Assembly (NCBI RefSeq): GCF_900044015.1
Contig: NZ_LN999835.1
Location: forward strand, 62,001 to 126,000
Length of the DNA: 64,000 bases
Direction of reading: 5' to 3'
Origin: Candidatus Hoaglandella endobia
Lineage (GTDB): Bacteria; Pseudomonadota; Gammaproteobacteria; Enterobacterales; Enterobacteriaceae
The stretch's first letter is position 1. Every line of letters starts with the position of its first letter. Positions 41,834-51,288 of the stretch are shown here, piece after piece. The notes under the pieces are model-generated. The model did no database searches and was not told where the DNA came from. It saw only the letters and a list, made by a program, of their open reading frames with translations. A program made the translations under genes and the position numbers.

Positions 41834-42184
41834 TTAGTTTAGACGCTCTTTGATACGTGCTAATTTACCGGTACGTTTACGTAGGTAATACAGTTTAGCT
41901 TGACGTACGGCACCAAAGCGTTTTACGGTGATGCGATCAATACTCGGAGAGTATGTTTGAAACACTCGCTCAATACCTTCTCCATTAGAAATTTTTCGAA
42001 CAGTAAATGCAGAATACAGACCGCGGTTACGAATAGCGATAACCACGCCATCAAATGACTGCAGCCGTTTTTTGCTGCCTTCAACAATCCATACCTTAAC
42101 TTCTACCGAGTCACCAGGGCGGAAAGGCGGTACGTCCTGCTGCTTTATCTGTTCTTGTTCAATTTGTTTAAGAATGTTGCTCAT
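41834..42184 (-). CDS. rplS: 50S ribosomal protein L19
   Basis: 116 residues (E. coli 115). [20 protein letters not shown] and [20 protein letters not shown] are diagnostic. It contacts the 30S subunit at an intersubunit bridge. Last gene of rpsP-rimM-trmD-rplS; a 70-base spacer separates it from trmD. Confidence 0.97.
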   Translation of the reverse strand: MSNILKQIEQEQIKQQDVPPFRPGDSVEVKVWIVEGSKKRLQSFDGVVIAIRNRGLYSAFTVRKISNGEGIERVFQTYSPSIDRITVKRFGAVRQAKLYYLRKRTGKLARIKERLN

Positions 42185-42254
42185 AATTGATTATCTTACC
42201 TTACCCTAGCTAAACTTACAGTTTTAGTTAGCGAGCCAATTGGCCGAATTATGT

Positions 42255-43010
42255 TTAATTATCTTGCTGCATAAACTGATAGTCCCGCTGGAATTCTATA
42301 AGCAAAGTTGCTTGCTCGTTAGTCAGAACTATTTTTTCTAGAAATTCTGGTCTTCGTAGCCAGGTACGGCCTAAAGCCTGTTTCAGGCGCCAGCGACGAA
42401 TCTCTGCATGATTTCCCGATAACAATACTGATGGTACCTTTATGCCAGCTAGCATCTCAGGGCGGGTATAATGAGGAAAATCCAGCAAACCCTCAGTAAA
42501 TGAATCTTCAGCTGCGGAAGCAGTATGTCCCAGCACACCAGGAATCAATCTAGAAACAGAATCAATTAGTACCATTGCTGCTAATTCGCCGCCGCTAAGC
42601 ACATAATCACCCACTGACCATTCCTCATTAATTTCGGTGAGGATTAAACGCTCATCAATACCTTCGTAACGACCACAAACTAGAATCATATTCTGATTGG
42701 CTGTGAGCCCTCTCACACCTTGCTGATCAAGCTTACGGCCCTGAGGAGAGAGATAGATCACTTTTGCCTCTTCTCCTGCCTGATTTTTCGCCTCGTGAAT
42801 CGCATCTAGTAAGGGTTGTCCCATCATCAGCATGCCTGGTCCTCCGCCGTATGGACGATCGTCTACTGTATGATGTCTACTATGGGTAAATTCACGTGGG
42901 CTCCAGCAACGTAAGTTCAGTAGACCATTTTTTACGGCTCGGCCAGTTACCCCATAATCGGTTATAGCGCGGAACATATCGGGAAACAGGCTTATGACAC
43001 CAATCCACAT
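42255..43010 (-). CDS. trmD: tRNA (guanine-37-N1)-methyltransferase TrmD
   Basis: SPOUT methyltransferase that makes m1G37 and prevents frameshifting. I use ATG 43010 ([20 protein letters not shown]); the TTG just upstream is not needed. 251 residues (E. coli 255). The SAM-binding trefoil knot segments [24 protein letters not shown] and HYTRPEML are present. Part of the rpsP-rimM-trmD-rplS operon. Confidence 0.97.
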   Translation of the reverse strand: MWIGVISLFPDMFRAITDYGVTGRAVKNGLLNLRCWSPREFTHSRHHTVDDRPYGGGPGMLMMGQPLLDAIHEAKNQAGEEAKVIYLSPQGRKLDQQGVRGLTANQNMILVCGRYEGIDERLILTEINEEWSVGDYVLSGGELAAMVLIDSVSRLIPGVLGHTASAAEDSFTEGLLDFPHYTRPEMLAGIKVPSVLLSGNHAEIRRWRLKQALGRTWLRRPEFLEKIVLTNEQATLLIEFQRDYQFMQQDN

Positions 43011-43050
43011 CAACTCATATCCTCAGTATCGCTATCGTCAATAGCTGGCT

Positions 43051-43606
43051 TTAAAAGCTAGGATCCCAGTCAACTTTAATGATACGTACCGCAATATCGA
43101 CGTGTTTAATCACCTGTCCTTCAAGAAACGGGATCAATCGTTCCTGTATGCAGAAAGCATCTTTTTTTAAGTTCGCTTTTACTACCAGTACATCATTAGA
43201 GCCGGTTTCTATCATATTGATTACTTGACCTAGCTGATAACCACTGACGGTGACAACCTGGCAGCCCAGGAGATCCTTCCAGTAGTATTCACCGCTGTTG
43301 AGATCCGGTAATTGCGAGGCGTCTATGAAGATTTCGCAATTTATTAGCAACATTGCAGCTTCACGATCCTTTACATCCCTTAGTTTGATGATCAGGTTGT
43401 GATTGTGGCGCTTCCAGTTGTCAAGTAAGAGTGGCTTCCACTCCCTCGCCCTTTTGATGAACCAGGGATGATAAGCAAAAATGCTTTCAGCTACTTGTTC
43501 TGTTGCTGAGAATACTCTAAGCCAACCATGAATGCCATACGCCGAGCCAATTTTGCCTACAACTACTGGCTCAACAAGTATTAATTTACTAATTTTTTTT
43601 ACTCAT
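43051..43606 (-). pseudogene. rimM: Ribosome maturation factor RimM with an A8 frameshift at codon 3-5
   Basis: From ATG 43606, 20 bases after rpsP, the frame reads ATG AGT then eight A, hitting TAG at codon 6. Removing one A gives an unbroken frame that starts [20 protein letters not shown] and continues [16 protein letters not shown] to the end LDPSF-like VDWDPSF, colinear with the 182-residue E. coli RimM. The total length is 3n+1. So the gene is intact except for one base in an A8 tract (43593-43600). RimM assists 16S maturation through the S13/S19 region. A product could arise by polymerase slippage at A8, from an ATT start, or as the C-terminal half from ATG 43353. Confidence 0.92.
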
Positions 43607-43626
43607 TATTTAACTAGTAAGAGCTA

Positions 43627-43878
43627 CTATGACGCCGTTCTTTTTGCGTCTTTGATAAGCACACAGACTCTCTCAGAAACCTTTGCTCCCTGGCCAACCC
43701 AATGTGCTATACGATCTAGATTTAAATGCAACCTTTCAGCCTGACCGGTCGCGATCGGGTTAAAAAATCCAATACGCTCAATAAAGCGACCATCTCGCGC
43801 ATTGCGACTATCGGTCACGACGATTTGATAAAACGGACGTTTTTTAGCACCACCAAGTGCCAACCGAATTTTTACCAT
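43627..43878 (-). CDS. rpsP: 30S ribosomal protein S16
   Basis: Start ATG 43878 ([20 protein letters not shown]), preceded by AAGAGGATGTT, a good ribosome binding site. 83 residues (E. coli 82). [14 protein letters not shown] and [18 protein letters not shown] are diagnostic. First gene of rpsP-rimM-trmD-rplS. Confidence 0.97.
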   Translation of the reverse strand: MVKIRLALGGAKKRPFYQIVVTDSRNARDGRFIERIGFFNPIATGQAERLHLNLDRIAHWVGQGAKVSERVCVLIKDAKRTAS

Positions 43879-44011
43879 AACATCCTCTTGAATTAATAAA
43901 ATCACCTGGTCTCGTAGGGGATCAAGGGACCAGGCCAGGCTTGTAATTTTATAGTTATTGTATCCAAATAACTAAACTCTTACTCATTTCGGAATAAAAA
44001 GCAATTAATAT

Positions 44012-45370
44012 TTAACTACCGAGAACTCCAGGCGGCATCATGTCTTTTATACTACGCATCATTTTTGCCATGCCGCTCTTTTTAATTTTATTGATCATGC
44101 GCTGCATATCGTAAAATTGTTTCAATAGCCGGTTGACGTCATGCACTTGCATACCAGAACCAGCGGCAATACGGCGTTTACGCGATCCTTTAATAATTTC
44201 AGGATTACCGCGCTCTTTGGCGGTCATTGAACTAATAATAGCCTCCATGCGCATTAGGACTTTATCGTCCATCTGCGAGATATGATCTGGCAACTGACTG
44301 ATGCCAGGTAGTTTACTTATTATGCTAGCCATACCGCCCATATTACGCATTTGTTTTAATTGTTCCAGGAAGTCTGTAAGGTCAAAAACATCGCCTTTTT
44401 TTAGCTTACTGGCCAGCTTGTTCGCCTGTGTAAGATTAACTTTGCTTTCGATCTCTTCAATAAGAGACAGCACATCGCCCATGCCGAGGATACGCCCTGC
44501 TAAGCGATCAGGATAAAATGGCTCCAGAGCATCGGTTTGCTCGCCGACGCCCATGAATTTTATCGGTTTTCCGGTGATATAACGAATGGACAGCGCCGCT
44601 CCGCCTCGCGCATCGCCGTCAATTTTGGTCAGGATTACCCCAGTGAGTGGCAGAGCCTGATTAAAGGCTTTGGCTATATTAGTGGCATCCTGACCAGTCA
44701 TCGAGTCCACAACAAACAGGCATTCAACAGGTTTAATAGTAGAGTGAATGGCTTTAATTTCTGCCATCATTTTTTCATCTACATGCAGACGACCGGCGGT
44801 GTCAACTACTAGTACGTCATAGAACTTAAGTCGGGCTTGGTTTAATGCCTGAATTACGATATCAAGCGGTTTTTGACTAACATCGGAAGCAAAAAAATCT
44901 ATGCCTACGGTTTCTGACAGTGTTTTAAGCTGCTTGATAGCAGCCGGCCGATAAATGTCGGCAGAAACCACGAGAACTTTTTTCTTTTGTTTTTCGCGCA
45001 GAAGTTTTCCTAACTTAACTACGCTTGTGGTTTTACCAGCTCCTTGTAGGCCCACCATCAGCACTACCGCTGGCGGCGGCACCGCTAAATTCAGAGCATG
45101 GTTTTCATCTCCCATGATATTTACTAGCTCGGTATGTACTAACTTGACAAACTCCTGTCCCGGAGTCAGGCTTTTATTGATCTCGTGACCGAGCGCGCGT
45201 TCTTTTACTCGGTTAATAAATTCCTGCACCACCGGCAATGCTGTGTCTGCTTCTAGCAGTGCCATACGAACTTCACGCAGAGTATTTTTGATATTATCAT
45301 CAGTCAGACGACCGCTGCCTCTAATATTGCGTAAAGTGCACGATAATCGATTGGATAAATTTTTAAACAT
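44012..45370 (-). CDS. ffh: Signal recognition particle protein Ffh
   Basis: GTPase that targets nascent membrane proteins with 4.5S RNA. 452 residues (E. coli 453). NG domain with GLQGAGKTT, DTAGRLHVDE, TKIDGDARGGA, and the methionine-rich M domain (RQMRNMGG-like KQMRNMGGMAS, MMRSIKDMMPPG). It sits 133 bases upstream of rpsP, in the E. coli ffh-rpsP order. The upstream ypjD gene is missing. Confidence 0.98.
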   Translation of the reverse strand: MFKNLSNRLSCTLRNIRGSGRLTDDNIKNTLREVRMALLEADTALPVVQEFINRVKERALGHEINKSLTPGQEFVKLVHTELVNIMGDENHALNLAVPPPAVVLMVGLQGAGKTTSVVKLGKLLREKQKKKVLVVSADIYRPAAIKQLKTLSETVGIDFFASDVSQKPLDIVIQALNQARLKFYDVLVVDTAGRLHVDEKMMAEIKAIHSTIKPVECLFVVDSMTGQDATNIAKAFNQALPLTGVILTKIDGDARGGAALSIRYITGKPIKFMGVGEQTDALEPFYPDRLAGRILGMGDVLSLIEEIESKVNLTQANKLASKLKKGDVFDLTDFLEQLKQMRNMGGMASIISKLPGISQLPDHISQMDDKVLMRMEAIISSMTAKERGNPEIIKGSRKRRIAAGSGMQVHDVNRLLKQFYDMQRMINKIKKSGMAKMMRSIKDMMPPGVLGS

Positions 45371-45649
45371 GGTATTTACTCAATAGTTTTGAGATGCCTT
45401 CACCGTTCAGATGAGCAAGAATAAAGAACATCAATTTATGCGAGTAGTATAGGTAACGATAAAATCGGTACAACATTGATATTATTCTACTTTATTTAAA
45501 CACTATTTTTGCAAATAGTTAGCCATAATTAGCTCAAATATGCCGATACCATGCTCTTGATTAATTGCTTGAGAAAAAGCGCAGAAATCGCATACCTACT
45601 ATTGAGCGCTTTAGCAAAGCGTCGTAGATCTTTTCTTGCTCCTCAGCAA
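45371..45649. other. Gene-free region upstream of ffh
   Basis: About 280 bases between ffh and the gshA scar. Frames are short and AT-rich; the ffh promoter should be here. The far end may still hold unrecognisable gshA sequence. Confidence 0.4.
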
Positions 45650-45917
45650 GAGCCAGAGGAAACAAGAGGAAAAGATCCAGAAATAGTGCCTGGGCAACAG
45701 GAGTGAGAAATTCCAGCAGGAGCAGGACTTCAGCAAAGTCGGTTTAGTTATGGGTAAGTGCAGAGCCAAAAGAGCCAAATGATTTGGTATGTGGAGTCTG
45801 CGCTAAGTTACCGTTAGCGTTGATACGCAACTATTCACGCTCTACGCCACGGCGTATACCATTGAGTATCTGAGGATGGACTTCAAACCAGGCAAGTGCT
45901 TTTGATATATCCGGGGG
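45650..45917 (-). pseudogene. gshA: N-terminal remnant of gshA (glutamate--cysteine ligase)
   Basis: The minus strand reads PDISKALAWFEVHPQILNGI, then RRGVERE, TAG, LRINANGNLAQTPHTKSFGS, a repeated FGS, SALTHN, TAA, then TDFAEVLLLLEFLTPV. E. coli GshA begins [20 protein letters not shown] and continues [44 protein letters not shown]. Two in-frame stops, small tandem duplications and loss of the remaining 430 or so residues show a dead gene. The position next to tRNA-Arg matches the E. coli argV...gshA neighbourhood. GshA makes gamma-glutamylcysteine, first step to glutathione. Confidence 0.9.
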
Positions 45918-46112
45918 TCAACAAATTGATCTCCATCAGTTAACAATTTTTAGCTAACGTTAAATTTTAACGTCCCCAGATATCTCAAGCGCCACTGTTT
46001 GTCGCTGGCTAGCAGCTGGTAGGTTAGCTGATCCCGGTCCCTTTTTCATAAGAAAAGTAGGGACACTACGGTGCTCTTGGTTCAATAACATCCGGATAAA
46101 CAGCAAGAACGT

Positions 46113-46189
46113 TGGTGCATCCGGGAGGATTTGAACCTCCGACCGCTCGGTTCGTAGCCGAGTACTCTATCCAGCTGAGCTACGGATGC
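46113..46189 (-). tRNA. argV: tRNA-Arg (ACG)
   Basis: 77-base tRNA with acceptor GCATCCG / CGGATGC, T-loop TTCAAAT and encoded CCA. The anticodon loop CTACGAA between CTCGG and CCGAG gives ACG, read as ICG after deamination by TadA. E. coli has four near-identical copies (argQ/Z/Y/V) beside serV; one copy is present here. Confidence 0.96.
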
Positions 46190-46196
46190 ATGTTAA

Positions 46197-46289
46197 TGGC
46201 GGTGAGGGAGGGATTCGAACCCTCGATACAGCTATGGACCGTATACTCCCTTAGCAGGGGAGCGCCTTAAGCCTCTCGGCCACCTCACC
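46197..46289 (-). tRNA. serV: tRNA-Ser (GCU)
   Basis: 93-base class II tRNA with acceptor GGTGAGG / paired CCTCACC, long variable arm, T-loop TTCGAAT and encoded GCCA end. The anticodon loop CTGCTAA between CTCCC and GGGAG gives GCU. It is seven bases upstream of tRNA-Arg on the same strand, as serV-argV in E. coli, so they are co-transcribed. Confidence 0.96.
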
Positions 46290-46728
46290 TATGCGCTAAA
46301 AATAGTTCCCTGCCACTACGTGGCATTTATTTTACTTCATGGACCTGATAAGTCAATTTTTTTTGACATTTCGTAAAGTAATTGTTTACTTGCTATAAAA
46401 CTTTTTATAGATCACTGCTAATTTAGCAAGTTAACAGTTTACAATTATTCAACTAACTATTAATCCATTAGTCTTTAAGTAAAAAAATAATAGAAGAGAA
46501 ATAAGAAAAATGAGAATACTGATTAATCGGCTATCTGGCAGTCCAAGGAGGACAGTTCCCAAGCATTGGCATTTTCTTTTTAAGAGACACAGAATTTTTT
46601 ATAATCATTTCGACTGATACAGAAGTGATAGTGATCATGTATCACGTATTCTTCTTCTTTTTCTTCTTTGCTATAGGACTTAATTTTACGTTCTGCCTTT
46701 TATTAAGTTTGCTAGATTAATTAGCAAG
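46290..46728. other. alaS-tRNA gap where csrA is missing
   Basis: About 440 AT-rich bases. E. coli carries csrA between alaS and serV; no CsrA-like frame was recognised on either strand. The region should contain the tRNA promoter. Confidence 0.5.
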
Positions 46729-49362
46729 TTAGACTAATCTTAGTTTTGCAGCTAACATCTTTTCTAAGCTTGAGAGCGCGTTAGGCAAAGCGCTGCTCTT
46801 ACTGCCACCTCCCTGTGCCAGATCGGGACGCCCACCACCTTTTCCATCAACCTGCTGTGCTAGATAACTCACGATCTCCCCGGCCTTAATAAAGGCGGTT
46901 AAATTTTTTGTTACGCCGACTATCAGGCTCACTTTACCATTTGCTACAGTAGCTAGTACGATAACGGCAGATTGCAATTGGTTCTTCAGACCGTCTACCA
47001 TTATTGGTAACATTTTCGGTTCTACGTTCTCTAGTTGACTTACTAGCACGTTGACCCCGTCAATATCGCGCACGTTATGGCTCAGCCAGGCGCTTTTCTG
47101 CACAGCTTGCTGATTCTTAATTTGCTGAAGCTCTTTTTCTAACTGACGCGCACGTTCCTGTAGTGCCCGCACCTTATTGACTATCGTTTGGTTGTCGCCT
47201 TTTACTAACTGAATAAGTTGATGCACTAATTCGCTTTGCTGATGAATAGAATTCAACGCCTTCTCACCGGTTATTGCTTCAATACGTCGGATACCTGCAG
47301 CAGTACCTGATTCAGAAACTATGCGAAAAAGACCTATATCACCGGTGCAGCGGGCATGCGTACCACAGCATAGTTCAATAGAAACATTTCCCATGCTTAC
47401 AACCCTTACCTGCTCCTCATACTTCTCATCGAATTGTGCAATTGCCCCTTTATTCCGCGCCTCTTGTAGCGCCATCATGTCTACTTTTATCAAAAAATTA
47501 CGTCTTATCTGCTGGTTGACGATAGCTTCGACCCCACGAATCTGTTCTGGTTTCAGCTTTTCATGATGGGAAAAATCGAAGCGCAAGTAGTGATCATTCA
47601 CCAGCGAACCTTTCTGCTTGATATGGTTGCCGAGCACTTGATGCAAAGCGGTATGTAACAAATGGGTAGCAGTATGGTTAAGGCGAATGTGCTCGCGTCG
47701 CTCTTTGTTGACATTGGCAACTACTTGCGTGCCATGTTTGAATTCGCCATATATGAGCTCACCAATATGACCAAACGCCTTCCCGTATTTCTTCGTGTCA
47801 ATAACCTTAAAAAACCCGGAATCTGCTTTCAGTACACCCTGATCGCCTACTTGACCGCCTGCTTCGCCATAGAATGAAGTTTCGTCAAGCACAACTACCG
47901 CCGCCTCACCCTGGCAAATTGCCTTTACTGGCTGGCCATTACGGAACAATGCGGTTACCCGCCCCTGATGTTCTAGCTCCTCGTATCCAAGGAAACGAGT
48001 AGTCTTATCTACGCGCAACAGACTGTTGTAGTCGACACCGAAGCATCTAGCTTGACGGGCCCGCTTACGCTGTTCCGCCATGGAGCGCTCAAATCCCGCT
48101 TCATCAACATGTAAATTACGTTCACGACATACATCGGCGGTCAAATCAAGTGGAAAACCGTAGGTATCATAAAGAAGAAATGCCGTCTCTCCATTAAGGG
48201 TATTGCCCGCAAGTGTGGACAACTCCTGGTTAAGCAGAGCCAGGCCACGCTCTAGTGTTCGAGCGAACTGATCTTCTTCCGCACAAAGTACTTGTTCAAC
48301 CATCTTCTGTTGTAGCCGGAGCTGATTAGCGGCACTACCCATAATTTCAATAAGCGGTGCCACCAAGTGATAGAAAAATTTATCACTGGCGCCCAGCATA
48401 TGGCCGTGGCGAATAGCGCGGCGAATGATCCTGCGCAGGACATATCCCCGACCTTCATTGGACAGCACGACGCCATCGCTAATCAAAAAAGCGCACGAGC
48501 GAATGTGATCGGCAATAACGCGCAAAGATTTGCTTTTAAGATCCCGGGCACCTGTCAGCCGGGCTGCGGCTTCGATAAGCGTCTTGAATAAGTCGATATC
48601 GTAGTTTGAATTAACTTGCTGCAGCACTGAAGCGATGCGTTCTAGCCCCATACCAGTATCTACCGAAGGTTTTGGTAACGGTAGCAGTGTGCCGTCGGCC
48701 TGACGATTAAATTGTATAAACACTAAATTCCAAATTTCTATGTAGCGATCACCTTTCTCCGTATTGCCCGGAGGGTTACCCCAAATATGGTCGCCGTAGT
48801 CGTAGAAAATCTCGGAACAAGGACCACAAGGACCAGTATCGCCCATCTGCCAGAAATTATCTGATGCGTAGGCACTACCCTTATTATCCCCAATGCGAAT
48901 AATGTGCTCAGTTGGAACACCGACTTCGTTGGCCCAGATGTTATAGGCTTCATCATCGGTGGCATATACCGTAACCCACAGTTTTTCTTTAGGAAGATTA
49001 AACCACTGCTTGCCAGTCAATAGTTCCCATGCAAACTGGATGGCTTCTTGTTTAAAATAATCTCCAAAACTAAAATTACCTAACATCTCAAAAAAGGTAT
49101 GGTGGCGCGCGGTATAGCCAACATTTTCTAGATCATTGTGTTTACCACCTGCGCGCACACAGCGCTGCGAAGTAGTTGCTCGCCGGTAAGAACGGTTATC
49201 TAGGCCTAAGAAAACATCTTTGAATTGATTCATTCCGGCGTTGGTAAACAGCAAGGTTGGATCATTTTCAGGCACTAGTGAGCTGCTTACTACCACTTGG
49301 TGGTTTTTACTATGGAAAAAATTGAGAAACGCCTGACGAATCTCAGCGGTGCTTGTATTCAT
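46729..49362 (-). CDS. alaS: Alanine--tRNA ligase
   Basis: Class II synthetase with editing activity. 877 residues (E. coli 876). Catalytic domain (NPTL-like [35 protein letters not shown]), editing domain with zinc ligands HTATHLLH and CCGTHA, and the C-terminal C-Ala domain ending [12 protein letters not shown] plus a short helix. The motif order is complete. In E. coli it follows recA-recX; here recX is deleted. Confidence 0.98.
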   Translation of the reverse strand: MNTSTAEIRQAFLNFFHSKNHQVVVSSSLVPENDPTLLFTNAGMNQFKDVFLGLDNRSYRRATTSQRCVRAGGKHNDLENVGYTARHHTFFEMLGNFSFGDYFKQEAIQFAWELLTGKQWFNLPKEKLWVTVYATDDEAYNIWANEVGVPTEHIIRIGDNKGSAYASDNFWQMGDTGPCGPCSEIFYDYGDHIWGNPPGNTEKGDRYIEIWNLVFIQFNRQADGTLLPLPKPSVDTGMGLERIASVLQQVNSNYDIDLFKTLIEAAARLTGARDLKSKSLRVIADHIRSCAFLISDGVVLSNEGRGYVLRRIIRRAIRHGHMLGASDKFFYHLVAPLIEIMGSAANQLRLQQKMVEQVLCAEEDQFARTLERGLALLNQELSTLAGNTLNGETAFLLYDTYGFPLDLTADVCRERNLHVDEAGFERSMAEQRKRARQARCFGVDYNSLLRVDKTTRFLGYEELEHQGRVTALFRNGQPVKAICQGEAAVVVLDETSFYGEAGGQVGDQGVLKADSGFFKVIDTKKYGKAFGHIGELIYGEFKHGTQVVANVNKERREHIRLNHTATHLLHTALHQVLGNHIKQKGSLVNDHYLRFDFSHHEKLKPEQIRGVEAIVNQQIRRNFLIKVDMMALQEARNKGAIAQFDEKYEEQVRVVSMGNVSIELCCGTHARCTGDIGLFRIVSESGTAAGIRRIEAITGEKALNSIHQQSELVHQLIQLVKGDNQTIVNKVRALQERARQLEKELQQIKNQQAVQKSAWLSHNVRDIDGVNVLVSQLENVEPKMLPIMVDGLKNQLQSAVIVLATVANGKVSLIVGVTKNLTAFIKAGEIVSYLAQQVDGKGGGRPDLAQGGGSKSSALPNALSSLEKMLAAKLRLV

Positions 49363-49614
49363 AGTTGTTCCTGAATCAGATAAATAATCAGATTCTAAGC
49401 ATAATAGCGTACTCTTATAACGCTGCAGTAGCTTTTAAGCTCATAAAAAGTAGAAATATGACTGTTACAGACAGGTTGTGCTTCTTTGCCATCATTGCTA
49501 GAGCATCTGACCAGAACACCATACAGTTTAATCAAATTGAGTCTAGGTTATCCGTGGTGTTAGCGACAACTAGTTGTGGTTAGCAATGCCGTTTTCACAG
49601 CAGTTGAAAATTAT
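49363..49614. other. recA-alaS spacer lacking recX
   Basis: About 250 bases replace recX (166 codons in E. coli). No RecX segment could be recognised in the minus-strand frames. RecX normally dampens RecA filament growth. Confidence 0.5.
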
Positions 49615-50655
49615 TTATTCAATCTCTGGCTCAACGGTCCTGAGTAGGCTGTTATCTTCAGCACTGTGCAACATAATTTCACGTAATTTCTTGTCTAATT
49701 TAGCTGTTAACTCTGGGTTCTTCTTTAAGAAGTTACAGGCGTTTGCCTTGCCCTGACCAATCTTCTCTCCGTTATAGCTGTACCAGGCCCCGGCTTTCTC
49801 AAGCAGCTTATACCTTACCCCTAAATCAACTAGCTCGCCGCAAATATTGATACCCTTACCGTACATGATCTGGAATTCTGCTTGTTTAAATGGCGCCGCT
49901 ACTTTATTTTTTACAACTTTAACCCGGTTCTCACTACCCACGACCACGTCACTTTCTTTCACCGAACCGATGCAGCGGATGTCCAGACGGATAGAGGCGT
50001 AGAACTTAAGTGCATTCCCGCCTGTCGTGGTTTCAGGGTTACCAAATATCATGCCGATCTTCATACGGATCTGATTGATGAAAATTAACAACGTATTGGC
50101 GTGTTTTAAGTTTCCTGTTAGTTTGCGCATTGCTTGACTCATCATGCGGGCCGCTAAACCCATATGGGAATCACCAATTTCGCCTTCAATCTCGGCTTTA
50201 GGCGTCAGCGCTGCTACAGAGTCGACAATGATGACGTCTACTGCGCCAGACCTGGTCAGAGCGTCACAGATCTCTAACGCTTGCTCGCCTGTATCCGGCT
50301 GGGCGCAAAGTAGAGTGTCGATATCGACACCCAGTCTTTTAGCATAGATAGGATCAAGGGCGTGCTCGGCATCAATAAAAGCACAGGTTTTTCCTTCGCG
50401 CTGAGCCGCAGCGACGACCTGCAGCGTTAGGGTGGTTTTTCCCGACGATTCTGGCCCATAGATTTCAACGATACGACCCATAGGCAGCCCCCCCACCCCC
50501 AGCGCGATATCCAAAGATAGAGAACCAGTAGAGACCGTTTCTACATCCATAGAGCGATCTTCACCTAGACGCATAATCGAACCTTTGCCGAATTGTTTTT
50601 CAATCTGGCTCAGTGCTAATGCTAACGCCTTTTGTTTATTCTCATCAATAACCAT
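49615..50655 (-). CDS. recA: Recombinase A
   Basis: DNA strand exchange and SOS coprotease. 346 residues (E. coli 353). Walker A GPESSGKT is at 67-74; loop segments [20 protein letters not shown] and [20 protein letters not shown] are conserved. The C-terminus ends [11 protein letters not shown], lacking part of the acidic tail that autoinhibits E. coli RecA. A GAAAGGATTTTAA ribosome binding site precedes ATG 50655. A perfect LexA-type operator lies 69 bases upstream. Confidence 0.97.
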   Translation of the reverse strand: MVIDENKQKALALALSQIEKQFGKGSIMRLGEDRSMDVETVSTGSLSLDIALGVGGLPMGRIVEIYGPESSGKTTLTLQVVAAAQREGKTCAFIDAEHALDPIYAKRLGVDIDTLLCAQPDTGEQALEICDALTRSGAVDVIIVDSVAALTPKAEIEGEIGDSHMGLAARMMSQAMRKLTGNLKHANTLLIFINQIRMKIGMIFGNPETTTGGNALKFYASIRLDIRCIGSVKESDVVVGSENRVKVVKNKVAAPFKQAEFQIMYGKGINICGELVDLGVRYKLLEKAGAWYSYNGEKIGQGKANACNFLKKNPELTAKLDKKLREIMLHSAEDNSLLRTVEPEIE

Positions 50656-50723
50656 TTAAAATCCTTTCAAGCTGGGAGCGATATTGCTACCCTATATTTT
50701 CTAATTGTAGGTAATGGATGTTA

Positions 50724-50751
50724 ATTGTACTGTTTAGATAGACAGTACAAT
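50724..50751 (-). promoter_or_regulatory. LexA-box operator overlapping the recA promoter
   Basis: Two perfect 10-base arms (ATTGTACTGT / ACAGTACAAT) flank an 8-base core, satisfying the E. coli SOS consensus CTGT-N8-ACAG. On the minus strand TACAAT follows the operator as a plausible -10, and ATTGTA precedes it as a -35, the same layout as the E. coli recA promoter, where the SOS box lies between -35 and -10. Confidence 0.85.
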
Positions 50752-51288
50752 CAGATTTTATTTGCTAAATATAGCTCATCATTATTTAGCCTCAAAGTTT
50801 AATGAGCATAGACTACCAACCTGTTTTTTCTTACAACCGTAGTAAAAGTAATTTTTTGAGGATATCCTCCTATAGAGTTAAATCTTTCTATAGAGTTAAA
50901 TCTTTAAATAAAAATTGGCTTTATACACGAACATAGTAAAATTAAAGGAGTTGCTTTTAAACTGGTTAATATAATTTTTAGTATAGTAGTACGTAAAAAG
51001 CAAACTTATAAGACTTTTTATGGTGTTTGTTTATAACCAGACGCTTCTAGCTAATGTTTACCCTGCCACTCATTCAGACACTATATTAATTAAATTATTA
51101 ATCTAATTATTATTAATATTTATTTTAATAAATAATTTTATTTGTATAGTAAATAACTAAAAGTATAGATCTAATAAATAAATATTAATATATATTAATA
51201 TTTTATATATAGCAAACAAGCTACATTAGCGAAGCCCATTATATTGGGAAGCAATTGCAGTATCTTTTTATCTTAATTAGCACCTAAC
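50752..51288. other. AT-rich recA-mutS intergenic region
   Basis: About 540 bases without genes, extremely AT-rich at 51090-51220. A perfect 18-base tandem duplication (CTATAGAGTTAAATCTTT twice) is at 50870-50905. The mutS promoter should lie here. recA and mutS are not adjacent in E. coli, so a deletion or rearrangement joined them. Confidence 0.5.
50870..50905. repeat. 18-base tandem duplication upstream of recA
   Basis: CTATAGAGTTAAATCTTT occurs twice in perfect tandem, about 120 bases beyond the LexA operator. Confidence 0.9.
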
